Assembly (NCBI RefSeq): GCF_023634845.1
Contig: NZ_JAMLJL010000010.1
Coordinates: 1-64,000, forward strand
Direction of reading: 5' to 3'
DNA from: Flavobacterium amniphilum
Lineage (GTDB): Bacteria > Bacteroidota > Bacteroidia > Flavobacteriales > Flavobacteriaceae
DNA: 64,000 bases
The notes below the pieces were generated by a model. It saw nothing but the letters and a program-made list of their open reading frames with translations, was not told the origin of the DNA and made no database searches. Made by a program: the position numbers and the translations under genes. Shown one piece after another: positions 32,912 through 41,568 of this stretch. Position 1 is the first letter of the stretch, and the number at the start of each line of letters is the position of its first letter.

Positions 32912-34009
32912 TTATAAGTTTATGTTGTCAATGTCATTGTAATGCGCTTTCTGCATTACGGTTCCTTTGTTTAAAACCACGATGCTCGGGTTTGCCCTTT
33001 CGATGGTTTTAATAGTAGTGGGGTCACAGAAATAGAAATCAAATGTGAAACCGTATTGTTTTTTGATTTTCTCAATTGCTGTGCTGTCTGAACCGGTTAC
33101 CGCTAAAACGTGGTATCCTTTCGCTTTTGCTTTTTGGTTAAAAGCTTCCAATAGCTTTAACCCTTCCGGATTTGATTTGTCGAGATTGTAAACGGTAAAC
33201 AAAATAACTTTTGCTTCGTTCAGGATGTCGTCTTTATAATCGCTTCCGTCTTTTTCCAAACCGAAATCGTGGATAGGAGGAACGTAACCTTCTTTGATGA
33301 CTTTGTCGATGCGTTCAATAAATTTGGCATTCGGCGGAATATTCATCAGTTCTTTATCGGAAAACTCTTTTTTGGCACCGTTTACTTCGTAGATGAATTT
33401 CATTTCGTATTCCGATTTTGGTGCGCCTTCCGGAATTTCCATTCCTTTCTGGATGTTTTTGGTAACAGCATACGCCCTGAAATCGATGACCGGTAAATGA
33501 TTTAGTACATGGTAGCCCAAATAACAGCTTAAAATGATACTCAATAGTGAAGCAATGGCTGCGAATTTTGTTCCGAATAACGGCTGGATATGATTTTTTC
33601 CGAAGAATAAAACCAGAATGAAAACCAATAAAACAACATCTTTGGTGAACGATTCCCAAGGCGTTAGTTTTAAGGCATCACCGAAACATCCGCAATCTTT
33701 TACTACATTGAAATAGGCCGAGTAGAAAGTCAGGAAAGTGAAAAATAAAATTAATCCCAACAGACTCCAAACGGTGAATTTAGGTTTGTAACCCACTAAA
33801 AGCATTACGCCCAAAATCACTTCCAGAATAACCACAAACAAAGCAATCGCTAATGTGAAAGGCAAAAGGAAAGGCATGTTGAAAACCGTTTCGCCAAAAT
33901 ATTCATCGAGTTTATAAGAGAAACCAACCGGGTCATTTAATTTGATTAAACCCGAAATGATAAATAAAACGCCCACGAACAGACGTGAAAAGTGTACTAA
34001 ATATTTCAT
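32912..34009 (-). CDS. DoxX/MauE-family membrane protein with C-terminal thioredoxin-like domain
   Basis: A 365-residue inner-membrane protein. Residues 1-175 hold four to five membrane helices of the DoxX/MauE type (FIISGLIKLNDPVGFSYKLDEYF at the start, KDCGCFGDALKLTPWESFTKDV between helices). The CGC motif is reminiscent of quinone-linked thiol oxidoreductases. The C-terminal region (about 225-365) resembles a thioredoxin fold without a CxxC active site (KVILFTVYNLDKSNPEGL, VTGSDSTAIEKIKKQYGF). It is coupled with the TlpA-like gene as a probable disulfide exchange pair. Confidence 0.85.
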   Translation of the reverse strand: MKYLVHFSRLFVGVLFIISGLIKLNDPVGFSYKLDEYFGETVFNMPFLLPFTLAIALFVVILEVILGVMLLVGYKPKFTVWSLLGLILFFTFLTFYSAYFNVVKDCGCFGDALKLTPWESFTKDVVLLVFILVLFFGKNHIQPLFGTKFAAIASLLSIILSCYLGYHVLNHLPVIDFRAYAVTKNIQKGMEIPEGAPKSEYEMKFIYEVNGAKKEFSDKELMNIPPNAKFIERIDKVIKEGYVPPIHDFGLEKDGSDYKDDILNEAKVILFTVYNLDKSNPEGLKLLEAFNQKAKAKGYHVLAVTGSDSTAIEKIKKQYGFTFDFYFCDPTTIKTIERANPSIVVLNKGTVMQKAHYNDIDNINL

Positions 34010-34012
34010 TCT

Positions 34013-34459
34013 TTATGGTGTATTAATTCTGGACCAGTCTTCTTTGGTCATTTCAAATTTTATTTCTTTGCTGCCGTTAGTTCCTGCTTCAGTCCATCCT
34101 GCCTGGCGGTAAAATTGTTCAGCGCGGGTGTTGAAGGCTGTACCCAACCATACTTTCTCATCGGTCTGGCTGAAGTACCAGTCCATCATGATTTGGTGTA
34201 ATTTTCGGCCAATTCCTTTTTTCTCGAATGCCGGATCCAGGAATAAAGCCCAGATGTTGTTTTCTTTCAAATCAGCTATTGCAAAACCGACAATCTGATT
34301 GTCAATTTCACATACCCAGCCTTTTCCGCGTTCGAACATAAATTCTTCGCAGTCTTTGTTGGTCACTAACCCCGGATCGGAAAGTGTATTTTCTTTTACC
34401 GAATTCCGTACAACCTGAATTTGGTCAATATCTTCTAATTTGGCTTCCCTGAAAATCAT
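34013..34459 (-). CDS. GNAT-family acetyltransferase
   Basis: A 148-residue N-acetyltransferase. The acetyl-CoA-binding motif A is LFLDPAFEKKGIGRKLHQIM, with the Q/RxxGxG/A pattern as KKGIGRK, and motif B is around LGTAFNTRAEQFYRQAGWTEAG. The acceptor is unknown. It starts 1 bp after the DUF1599 gene and ends 3 bp before the DoxX gene, in the same operon. Confidence 0.88.
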   Translation of the reverse strand: MIFREAKLEDIDQIQVVRNSVKENTLSDPGLVTNKDCEEFMFERGKGWVCEIDNQIVGFAIADLKENNIWALFLDPAFEKKGIGRKLHQIMMDWYFSQTDEKVWLGTAFNTRAEQFYRQAGWTEAGTNGSKEIKFEMTKEDWSRINTP

Positions 34460-34460
34460 T

Positions 34461-35000
34461 TTATTGATGGTCTAATAAGATTAAAGCAAATACGGCATAG
34501 TTGATCATGTCCTGGTAATTGGCGTCAATTCCTTCTGAAACCAATGTTTTGCCTTTGTTGTCTTCTATTTGTTTAACGCGTAAAATTTTCTGCAGAATTA
34601 AATCAGTAAGGGAACTCACGCGCATATCACGCCAAGCCTCTCCGTAATCATGATTTTTGGCTTCCATCAAATCTTTCGTCAGTTGGATTTTTTCGTTGTA
34701 AAGTTTTACGGCTTCATCCACGTTTAAATCCGGTTGGTCAGCCACGCCTTTTTCCAGTTGGATCAATGCCATGATGGAATAATTGATGATACCGATGAAT
34801 TCTGAAGCTTCGCCTTCGTCTACTTTACGGACTTCATTTTCCTGTAATGAACGGATGCGTTGTGCTTTGATGAATATCTGATCGGTTAGTGAGGGTAATC
34901 GTAAAATACGCCATGCACTTCCGTAATCCTGTAATTTTTTTGCGTATAAATCGCGGCAAATGGAAATGATTGCGTCGTATTGTTGTGAGGTGTTACTCAT
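34461..35000 (-). CDS. DUF1599 domain protein
   Basis: A 179-residue cytosolic protein made of two similar helical halves: KLQDYGSAWRILRLPSLTDQIFIKAQRIRSLQ and AKNHDYGEAWRDMRVSSLTDLILQKILRVKQIE. This internal duplication is the signature of DUF1599, whose members are linked to nucleotide metabolism by distant similarity to nucleotide-modifying enzymes; no activity is proven here. It is first in the operon leading to tpiA and divergent from folP. A minus-strand -7 word TATTTTTG at 35028-35035 probably drives it. Confidence 0.88.
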   Translation of the reverse strand: MSNTSQQYDAIISICRDLYAKKLQDYGSAWRILRLPSLTDQIFIKAQRIRSLQENEVRKVDEGEASEFIGIINYSIMALIQLEKGVADQPDLNVDEAVKLYNEKIQLTKDLMEAKNHDYGEAWRDMRVSSLTDLILQKILRVKQIEDNKGKTLVSEGIDANYQDMINYAVFALILLDHQ

Positions 35001-35014
35001 TATTAATTTATATT
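34981..35014 (+). promoter_or_regulatory. folP promoter
   Basis: TTG at 34981-34983, 23-bp spacer, TATATTTG at 35007-35014. The -33 element lies inside the first codons of the divergent DUF1599 gene, so the two promoter regions overlap. Confidence 0.6.
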
Positions 35015-35076
35015 TGTATCAAATTTGTCCAAAAATAGCCTTTTTTGTTTAGAATTTATTTAAAAAAAATATAAAA

Positions 35077-35898
35077 ATGACCGTCAACTGCAAAGGAAAC
35101 CTGATCGATTTAACAACACCCAAAGTCATGGGGATTCTGAATGTTACACCCGATTCCTTTTATGACGGGGGCAAGTTTTCTTCCGATGTTGTTGTTTTGA
35201 AACAGGTGGAGAAAATGCTGATGGATGGAGCCAATTTTATTGATGTGGGCGGACAAACGACGAAGCCGACAGCTGATATGATTACTGCAGAAGAGGAATT
35301 GAAAAGAGTGATTCCGGTAGTAGATTCAATTTTAAAAAACTTCCCTGATGCATTACTTTCAATCGATACTTTTTATGCTAAAGTAGCCGAAGAAACCATT
35401 TTGAACGGAGCAGCTCTGATCAATGATGTGTCTGCCGGGAATTTAGATGGAGATATGTTGCCAATGGTTGCTAAACTCCAGGTGCCTTACATCATGATGC
35501 ACATGCGCGGAACTCCGCAAACCATGCAAAAACTAACGCAGTATGATGATTTGGTGAAAGAGGTCTTGTTTTATTTTTCGGAAAAAATAACCCAGGCACG
35601 AAGCCTGGGCATCTATGATATCATTGTCGATCCTGGATTTGGTTTTGCCAAAACACTGGACCAGAATTATGAATTGCTTTCAAGACTGGATTTGTTCCAA
35701 ATGTTGGAATTACCTGTTTTAGTTGGCGTTTCCCGTAAATCGATGATTTATAAAGTATTGGAAACTGCATCTGAACATGCTTTAAACGGCACAACGGTTT
35801 TGAATACACTGGCTTTGACAAAAGGAGCCAATATTTTACGGGTGCATGACGTTAAGGAAGCAGTGGAATGTGTCCGGTTAATTAGTCAATTGGGTTAA
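35077..35898 (+). CDS. folP: Dihydropteroate synthase
   Basis: Condenses 6-hydroxymethyl-7,8-dihydropterin diphosphate with p-aminobenzoate in folate synthesis; target of sulfonamides. It has 273 residues. It carries the diagnostic KVMGILNVTPDSFYDGG, FIDVGGQTTKPTA, SIDTFYAKVAE, LINDVSAG, IMMHMRGTPQTMQ and DPGFGFAKT motifs, and the phosphate-binding GVSRKSMIYK near the C-terminus. Monocistronic; its 3' end overlaps the convergent thioesterase gene by 4 bp. Confidence 0.97.
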   Translation: MTVNCKGNLIDLTTPKVMGILNVTPDSFYDGGKFSSDVVVLKQVEKMLMDGANFIDVGGQTTKPTADMITAEEELKRVIPVVDSILKNFPDALLSIDTFYAKVAEETILNGAALINDVSAGNLDGDMLPMVAKLQVPYIMMHMRGTPQTMQKLTQYDDLVKEVLFYFSEKITQARSLGIYDIIVDPGFGFAKTLDQNYELLSRLDLFQMLELPVLVGVSRKSMIYKVLETASEHALNGTTVLNTLALTKGANILRVHDVKEAVECVRLISQLG

Positions 35899-36293
35899 AC
35901 CAAAAATCCTTCAATTTGCGGAATGGTATCCGGAGCAACCGGTCTTCCGTTTTTGATGGCTACTCCCGTAACTTTTGCCGATAAAATTGCTTTGTTATCC
36001 GAAAGTCGGATGATATCCTGATGGAAAACTACTTTTAGATTGCCTTCTTTTTCAGCGGAAACTTCAATTTTGAATTTGTCGCGGCTCACCAGTGAATTTT
36101 TGAAATTCATTTCGATGCTTTTTACGACTAACATGATATTGTTTTGGGCAAAATCCACAAAATCAATGCCGTGGTGGTGTAAAAATTCATGGCGGGCATG
36201 TTCTAAATAATTCTGGTACACCGAATTGTTCACAATTCCCTGTACATCCAGTTCATAGTCTCTTACGTCTAATTCAATTGAATACTTTTCCAT
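35895..36293 (-). CDS. Acyl-CoA thioesterase (hot-dog fold)
   Basis: A 132-residue 4-hydroxybenzoyl-CoA-thioesterase-like protein. The N-terminal VRDYELDVQGIVNNSVYQNYLEHARHEF carries the family's conserved Asp in the strand-turn before the hot-dog helix, and MNFKNSLVSRDKFKIEV continues the sheet. It would hydrolyse an acyl-CoA or acyl-ACP thioester; chain specificity is unknown. It lies 8 bp downstream of the ABC exporter gene and is probably cotranscribed with it and truA. Confidence 0.88.
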   Translation of the reverse strand: MEKYSIELDVRDYELDVQGIVNNSVYQNYLEHARHEFLHHHGIDFVDFAQNNIMLVVKSIEMNFKNSLVSRDKFKIEVSAEKEGNLKVVFHQDIIRLSDNKAILSAKVTGVAIKNGRPVAPDTIPQIEGFLV

Positions 36294-36301
36294 TTTTTTG
36301 T

Positions 36302-38062
36302 TTAGTTGATTTCTTCTTCGTGGTTAACAAATTGTGCTTCGTATAGTTTTTTATAGTAGCCTTCTTCTTTTTGTAATAGCTGTTGGTGATTGCCTTCCTC
36401 AACAATGATTCCTTTATCCAATACCACAATTTTATCAGCATTGATAACCGTGGCCAAGCGGTGGGCGATAACAATTGAAGTCCTGTTTTGGGTTAAGGTC
36501 AGGGTTGCCTTCTGGATCATGGCTTCCAGATATGCATCAATGGATGAAGTTGCCTCATCAAGAATTAAAATACTTGGTTTGCTGACATATGCGCGTAAAA
36601 AGGCAATTAGTTGGCGCTGTCCTGACGATAGCATATTCCCTCTTTCCTTGACATCGTAATCGTAATTTCCGGGAAGGCTCATGATAAAATCATGGGCGCC
36701 AATTTCCTTGGCGGCAGCAATCACTTCTTCCCTTGAAACAGAAGGATTGTTTAAGGTGATGTTGTTGTGGATAGTGTCTGCAAATAAGAATACATCCTGA
36801 AGAACAACAGCGATTTGTTTGCGTAAACTTCCAAGGGTATATTCTTTGATGTTCTGTCCGTCAACGCAGATGGTACCCGATTTGATTTCGTAAAAACGGT
36901 TCAATAAGTTAACAATAGTTGACTTTCCTGCTCCGGTGGCACCAACAATGGCTACTGTTTCTCCTTTTTGAATGGACAGGCTGATGTTTTTAAGTACATC
37001 TTCATCTTCTTTATACCCGAATACCACATTTTTGAATTCAATTTCCCCTTCAAAATGTGGAGCTTCCAGTGTTCCGGTTTCTTCTGTGGGTTTATTGTCG
37101 TCCAAAACTTCAAAAACACGGTTGGCTGCTATCATTCCCATCTGCATCTCATTGAATTTATCGGCAATCTGGCGGAGCGGTGTAAAAAATATCGAAATGT
37201 ACATCGTGTAAGCAAACAAATCACCAAAACTGGTAATGCCGTCATTGTTTAAAATATTCAATCCACCGTACCAAATGATTAAACTTAGTGTCAGTGCTGA
37301 AACAATATCGGCAATAGGAAAGAAGATCGAGTTGTACCAAACGTTTTTAACCCAGGCTTTTTTATGGAGGTAATTTATTTTTTTGAAATTCTGGTATTCA
37401 GTTTCTTCCCGTATGAATAATTGTACGATTTTCATTCCTGAAACCCTTTCCTGTACAAATGTATTCATATTGGCAATCTGGGTTCGCACTTCTTCAAAAG
37501 CATCTTTCATTTTAATTTGGAAAACACGTGTTGCGTAAATTAAAATCGGCATGGCAGCCACAACGATGAGTGTCAATTTCCAGTTCATGTATAGCATAAA
37601 GCCTAATACCACTATCATTTTAAGAAGATCACTTACAATCATGAATAATCCCTGGCTGAAAATACGGGCGATGGCTTCAATATCAGATACGGCCCGGGTT
37701 ACCAGTTTGCCTACAGGCTCGTGGTCATAATAACTCATTTTAAAACCCGATAAGTGTTTGAATAATTTAATTCGGATGTCTTTAATGATGTCTTGTCCCA
37801 GCCAGTTGGCCCAATACACAAAATAAAATTGGGCGAGCACCTCGAGGAATAAAACCAAACCAATTAATACAATAAAAAGTAGTAAGCCTTTTTCATCTTT
37901 GTGTTGGATGTAATGATCCACATTATATTTCAGAAGATATGGTCGTAATGCGGCAAAAACTGAAAGTAAAATAGCCCAGACAATTACGCTGTTGTAGCGC
38001 CATTTGTAAGGTTTTGTGTATTCTAAAATTCGTTTAAAAAGTTTCGAATCAAATGCTTTCAT
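36302..38062 (-). CDS. ABC exporter, MsbA-like fused permease-ATPase
   Basis: A 586-residue half-transporter. Six membrane helices (residues about 20-310) precede an ATPase domain with Walker A GATGAGKST, the Q-loop region QDVFLFADTIHNNI, signature SSGQRQLIAFLRA, Walker B ILILDEATSSID and H-loop IAHRLAT. It would act as a homodimer or with another half-transporter to export lipid, drug or peptide; the MsbA/LmrA-type family does not reveal the substrate. The start overlaps the end of truA by 14 bp, suggesting coupled expression. Confidence 0.92.
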   Translation of the reverse strand: MKAFDSKLFKRILEYTKPYKWRYNSVIVWAILLSVFAALRPYLLKYNVDHYIQHKDEKGLLLFIVLIGLVLFLEVLAQFYFVYWANWLGQDIIKDIRIKLFKHLSGFKMSYYDHEPVGKLVTRAVSDIEAIARIFSQGLFMIVSDLLKMIVVLGFMLYMNWKLTLIVVAAMPILIYATRVFQIKMKDAFEEVRTQIANMNTFVQERVSGMKIVQLFIREETEYQNFKKINYLHKKAWVKNVWYNSIFFPIADIVSALTLSLIIWYGGLNILNNDGITSFGDLFAYTMYISIFFTPLRQIADKFNEMQMGMIAANRVFEVLDDNKPTEETGTLEAPHFEGEIEFKNVVFGYKEDEDVLKNISLSIQKGETVAIVGATGAGKSTIVNLLNRFYEIKSGTICVDGQNIKEYTLGSLRKQIAVVLQDVFLFADTIHNNITLNNPSVSREEVIAAAKEIGAHDFIMSLPGNYDYDVKERGNMLSSGQRQLIAFLRAYVSKPSILILDEATSSIDAYLEAMIQKATLTLTQNRTSIVIAHRLATVINADKIVVLDKGIIVEEGNHQQLLQKEEGYYKKLYEAQFVNHEEEIN

Positions 38063-38804
38063 TCTTTTTATGGATGTACGGATACGCTATATTCGTTAAA
38101 AACAATCCTTGTGCAGGTACTGAAAATCCTGCTTTTTTCCGGTCTTTACTTTCGATGATTTTAATGAAATCTTCTTTTGTGATTTTATGAAGACCGATGT
38201 TTACCAAGGTGCCAACAATCGCTCTGACCATATTACGCAGGAAGCGGTCGGCAGTTATGGTAAAGATAAGTTTATTATTTTCTTTTCTCCAATAAGCTTC
38301 GGTAATTTTACAATTGTAAGTGAAAACATCGGTATTGGATTTTGAAAAGCATTGGAAATCAGTGAAACCCAATAATAATTGTGCTGATTCATTCATCAGT
38401 TCCAAATCCAAAGGCAACTGATTGAACCATGAAGTTTCATTTCCGAAAATATCTTTTTTGGTGGAAATAAAATAATGGTAAGTTCTTGAAGTGGCATCAA
38501 AACGTGCGTGAGCTTCTTCGTGAACCGGTATGATGTCATAAACAGCAATATCTTTTGGTAAAAATGAATTGGCTTTATAGATCAATTTTTCTTTATCGAT
38601 AACCTTTTCCGAATCAAAATGCCCGTACATTTGGGATGCATGCACGCCACTGTCAGTTCTTCCTGCACCAACAATATCGATTTCTTCCTGTAATAAAGTT
38701 GAAAAAACCTTGTTCAATGTTTCTTGTACAGATATGGCATTGGGTTGGTATTGCCATCCGTGGTAATGGGTTCCGTTGTAAGCGAATTCGATAAAATACT
38801 TCAA
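38049..38804 (-). CDS. truA: tRNA pseudouridine(38-40) synthase TruA
   Basis: Isomerises uridines 38-40 in the tRNA anticodon stem-loop. It has 251 residues. The catalytic Asp51 is in GAGRTDSGVHA; FAYNGTHYHGWQYQPN is the N-terminal signature and RFLRNMVRAIVGTLV the C-terminal one. It is first in the truA-ABC-thioesterase unit. A minus-strand -7 element TATCTTTG lies at 38821-38828, 16 bp before the start codon. Confidence 0.97.
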   Translation of the reverse strand: MKYFIEFAYNGTHYHGWQYQPNAISVQETLNKVFSTLLQEEIDIVGAGRTDSGVHASQMYGHFDSEKVIDKEKLIYKANSFLPKDIAVYDIIPVHEEAHARFDATSRTYHYFISTKKDIFGNETSWFNQLPLDLELMNESAQLLLGFTDFQCFSKSNTDVFTYNCKITEAYWRKENNKLIFTITADRFLRNMVRAIVGTLVNIGLHKITKEDFIKIIESKDRKKAGFSVPAQGLFLTNIAYPYIHKKNESI

Positions 38805-38856
38805 TTTGAAAATCTTTTTGCAAAGATAAAAGAAAACAGCCGGGTATAAAATAATA

Positions 38857-38882
38857 AAAGAGAGAACCGTGGCTCTCTCTTT
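38857..38882 (-). terminator. Terminator of the His/Gly/Arg-rich protein gene
   Basis: Arms 38857-38868 and 38871-38882 pair with one mismatch (core AGAGAGA/TCTCTCT), followed by a U-rich tail in the minus-strand transcript. Confidence 0.75.
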
Positions 38883-38910
38883 ACTATATTTGATTCAGTT
38901 TGAAGAAAAA

Positions 38911-39453
38911 TTAGTCTCTTCTTCCGTGACCTCTTCCGTGACCTTGGTCATTGCCTCTGTCGTGTTTTTTGTAGTGACCGTGTCCGTGACCTCTTCCGTT
39001 ATCGTGACGGTAATCTCTGTCGTTATCGTAGTGTCTTGGGTTAACCGCTACATAATTTGTTCTTCTGTTGTGTCTTGGAGCGTAGTACTCTTCACGGTAA
39101 TTGCGGTAGTTGTCTCTCCAGTAATGTCTGCGGTGGTAGTTAAAATGTGTCCAAGGAGTTCCACCTCTGTAATCGATAACTACTCTATGGCCTCTGTTTA
39201 TATCGTATCCGTGGCAATATTCAGGCAAGTAGCGTGAGCGGCACCAACCGTTAGAACCGTAGTATACATAAACGGCATCGTAAGTATCATAGTAACATTC
39301 GATTTCCGGTAAATATACATATTGAACTCCCTCGTCATAATGGTCGCACCATGTTGGACGTGAACCAATGTTCAGGCTGACTGATACTTGTGCATTTGAT
39401 TCCAGGGCAAATAAGATTAAAAATGCTCCGAATATAAATTGTAACTTTTTCAT
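38911..39453 (-). CDS. Secreted Tyr/Arg/His-rich protein with GHG repeats
   Basis: A 180-residue exported protein with a signal peptide (about 1-21, ending SNAQ). The mature domain is unusually rich in Tyr, Arg and His (for example YHRRHYWRDNYRNYREEYYAPRH). It ends in a low-complexity tail with repeated GRGHGHG/HGRGHGRR words. The tail could bind metal or anionic surface polymer; neither is shown. I recognise no characterised family, though similar short YRxH-rich secreted proteins recur in Flavobacteria. It is monocistronic, with a minus-strand -7 word TATTTTTG at 39523-39530, about 70 bp upstream. Confidence 0.7.
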   Translation of the reverse strand: MKKLQFIFGAFLILFALESNAQVSVSLNIGSRPTWCDHYDEGVQYVYLPEIECYYDTYDAVYVYYGSNGWCRSRYLPEYCHGYDINRGHRVVIDYRGGTPWTHFNYHRRHYWRDNYRNYREEYYAPRHNRRTNYVAVNPRHYDNDRDYRHDNGRGHGHGHYKKHDRGNDQGHGRGHGRRD

Positions 39454-39549
39454 AATATTAGTTTTAAGTTATGGATAATAGTTAAACGATGATGTTTGGT
39501 AATTAGTGTCCAATTACTGTGCCAAAAATATTTTTGAAAGGGATTTAAA

Positions 39550-40128
39550 TTACAATTTTAACAGATACTGGTATACTTTTTCGGTTGGTAAACCTACCAC
39601 ATTTGTATACGATCCTTCTATTTTAGAAATGCCCACAAGTCCGATCCAGTCTTGTATTCCATAGCTTCCGGCTTTGTCCAGCGGTTTGTAATTTTGGATG
39701 TAATATTCAATGGCTTCCAAGCTCAAATCGTTAAAAGTAACCTGTGTGATATCATGAATGATTTCAGCGGAATTTTGTGTTTTAAAACATACGGAAGTTA
39801 CAACCTGATGTGTTTTTCCGGCCAATTTCTGAAGCATTTTTATGGCATCAGCCTCATCAACCGGTTTGCCCAATGCTTCGTTTTCCAGCCAAACCAAAGT
39901 ATCGCTGGTAATCAATAATTCATTATCGGCTAAATCAGTAAAAACATCAGCTTTGAGTTTTGCCAGATAATTGGTTATGTAATAGGATTGAAGATGTGGC
40001 GGGAATATTTCTTCAATTTCTTTTAAACGGATTTCAAAATCAAGATCCAAGTCTTTGAAAAACTGCTGACGGCGAGGGGATCCTGATGCGAGAATTATTT
40101 TTGTGTCTTTGAATTTATTACGAAGCAT
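39550..40128 (-). CDS. Maf-family nucleotide pyrophosphatase
   Basis: A 192-residue house-cleaning NTP pyrophosphatase. The N-terminal ILASGSPRRQQFFKDL motif, LLITSDTLVWLENEALGKP and KAGSYGIQDWIGLVGISKIEGSYTNVVGLP identify the Maf fold. Members hydrolyse dTTP/UTP or modified pyrimidine nucleotides. Its start overlaps the UbiA-family gene by 11 bp, so it is the last gene of the DUF2520-KdsC-UbiA-Maf operon. Confidence 0.94.
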   Translation of the reverse strand: MLRNKFKDTKIILASGSPRRQQFFKDLDLDFEIRLKEIEEIFPPHLQSYYITNYLAKLKADVFTDLADNELLITSDTLVWLENEALGKPVDEADAIKMLQKLAGKTHQVVTSVCFKTQNSAEIIHDITQVTFNDLSLEAIEYYIQNYKPLDKAGSYGIQDWIGLVGISKIEGSYTNVVGLPTEKVYQYLLKL

Positions 40129-41041
40129 AGTATTTCATGTTTATTCCGATTACTCCAATGGCAATAATTCCGAAAAGGATTATCAGTTTCAATACCATAC
40201 TCAAATGGCTGAATTCTTTTTTGTTTCTGGCGGACCAAATTTTAATCATAAGATAAAAAAGCGGACCAATGAGAAAAGCTAATATGTATACGGTAGCGAA
40301 TTGTAGGTGGAAAAGATTATTATAGGTATAATACAAAATTAACGCTGCCGGTATAATTGCCAGTCCGAATACTACTTTTGCTGTTCTGGAAATTCCCAAT
40401 AAGATAGGTAAAGTTTGAATTCCGTTGTTGTAATCGCCTTTGACATCTTCCATGTCTTTGATTAATTCACGTATGAAATTGATGATAAAGGCAATGATGG
40501 AAAAATCAATCAAAATTGAAAAAACAACTTTCATAACCGATTGGTTTTCGGGAGTCGTTGCCGGGTAAATATCAAATAGTCCAATAATAATCATGCTGAA
40601 AGCTAATAAAAAGGAAACCACTAAATTCTTGACCAAAAGAATTTGTTTGAATGAAGTTGCATACATATAAAGTAAGGCAGCACACAAAATGAAAACTGTA
40701 ACAAACCCCGGTTTTTGTATGGCATTGGATAAATAAAATCCAGTCCCGACTCCTATAAGTGTAAATCCGATGTATAAATTGTAAGCTGTGCCCTCTGAAA
40801 TTGATTTTCCGACGATATTGCCGTTTGGTTTGTTTTCGGCATCAGGTTTTTGATCGACAATGTCATTGATAATATAGCCTCCGGCAGCAATACTTATCGT
40901 GGAAAGTATTAATAAGTAATATTGCCAGTCCTCAAGGAAAAGCCAGATATTCTGTATTTTTAAAAAACCATACAAAACAACTAATTGCATCAAAGCTATT
41001 AAAAGTAAGTTCTGGTAGCGGATGAGTTTTAAGTATTTCAT
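40118..41041 (-). CDS. UbiA-family prenyltransferase
   Basis: A 307-residue integral-membrane prenyltransferase with eight to nine hydrophobic helices. The two Asp-rich Mg-prenyl-diphosphate motifs are GYIINDIVDQKPDAENKPNG (NDxxD) and IRELIKDMEDVKGDYNNG (DxxxD). In Flavobacteria this family is often annotated geranylgeranylglycerol-phosphate geranylgeranyltransferase; the true acceptor could instead be a quinone precursor. Its stop/start overlaps the KdsC-like gene by one base. Operon context does not point to a pathway. Confidence 0.85.
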   Translation of the reverse strand: MKYLKLIRYQNLLLIALMQLVVLYGFLKIQNIWLFLEDWQYYLLILSTISIAAGGYIINDIVDQKPDAENKPNGNIVGKSISEGTAYNLYIGFTLIGVGTGFYLSNAIQKPGFVTVFILCAALLYMYATSFKQILLVKNLVVSFLLAFSMIIIGLFDIYPATTPENQSVMKVVFSILIDFSIIAFIINFIRELIKDMEDVKGDYNNGIQTLPILLGISRTAKVVFGLAIIPAALILYYTYNNLFHLQFATVYILAFLIGPLFYLMIKIWSARNKKEFSHLSMVLKLIILFGIIAIGVIGINMKYYAS

Positions 41042-41568
41042 TAGTCGAATTTACCGTTAAAATAAGTGTTCCATTTTTCCTGAACTTTCATTACCTGTTC
41101 AATAACATCACGAACGGCACCTTTTCCTCCGTTTCTATGTGATATGTAATTTGAAATTTCTTTGATTTCCGGAACGGCATCCTGAGGGCAGGTAGGAAGA
41201 CCGACTAATTGCATTACATGATAATCGGGAATGTCGTCTCCCATGTAAAGAACATGCTCCGGTTTGATGTTGTAAATATTAATATATTCTTTGAATGTTT
41301 CAACCTTGTCAGGTGAACCTAAATGAATATCAGTTATGCCTAAATTGCGTAAACGTATACGGACTCCTTCATTGCTTCCGCCTGAAATTATACAAACATG
41401 ATAACCGCTTTCGATCGCTGCTTTCATGGCAAATCCGTCGCGGATGTTCATTTCGCGTAGCATTTCCCCGGTTTGTGAAACGTGAACCGTTCCGTCTGTT
41501 AAAACTCCGTCGACATCAAAAATAAAAGTAGTGATGCCGTTCATGATTTCTTTATAGCTTTTTGCCAT
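41041..41568 (-). CDS. KdsC-like HAD phosphatase
   Basis: A 175-residue capless HAD-superfamily phosphatase of the 3-deoxy-D-manno-octulosonate 8-phosphate phosphatase type. Motif I is FIFDVDGVLTDG with the nucleophile and acid Asp pair. Motif II lies in CIISGGSNEGVRIR, and motif IV is VLYMGDDIPDYHVM. KdsC makes Kdo for lipopolysaccharide. An upstream ATG two codons earlier (41574) is possible; I prefer MAKSYKEI. The gene overlaps the DUF2520 gene by about 17 bp. Confidence 0.9.
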   Translation of the reverse strand: MAKSYKEIMNGITTFIFDVDGVLTDGTVHVSQTGEMLREMNIRDGFAMKAAIESGYHVCIISGGSNEGVRIRLRNLGITDIHLGSPDKVETFKEYINIYNIKPEHVLYMGDDIPDYHVMQLVGLPTCPQDAVPEIKEISNYISHRNGGKGAVRDVIEQVMKVQEKWNTYFNGKFD

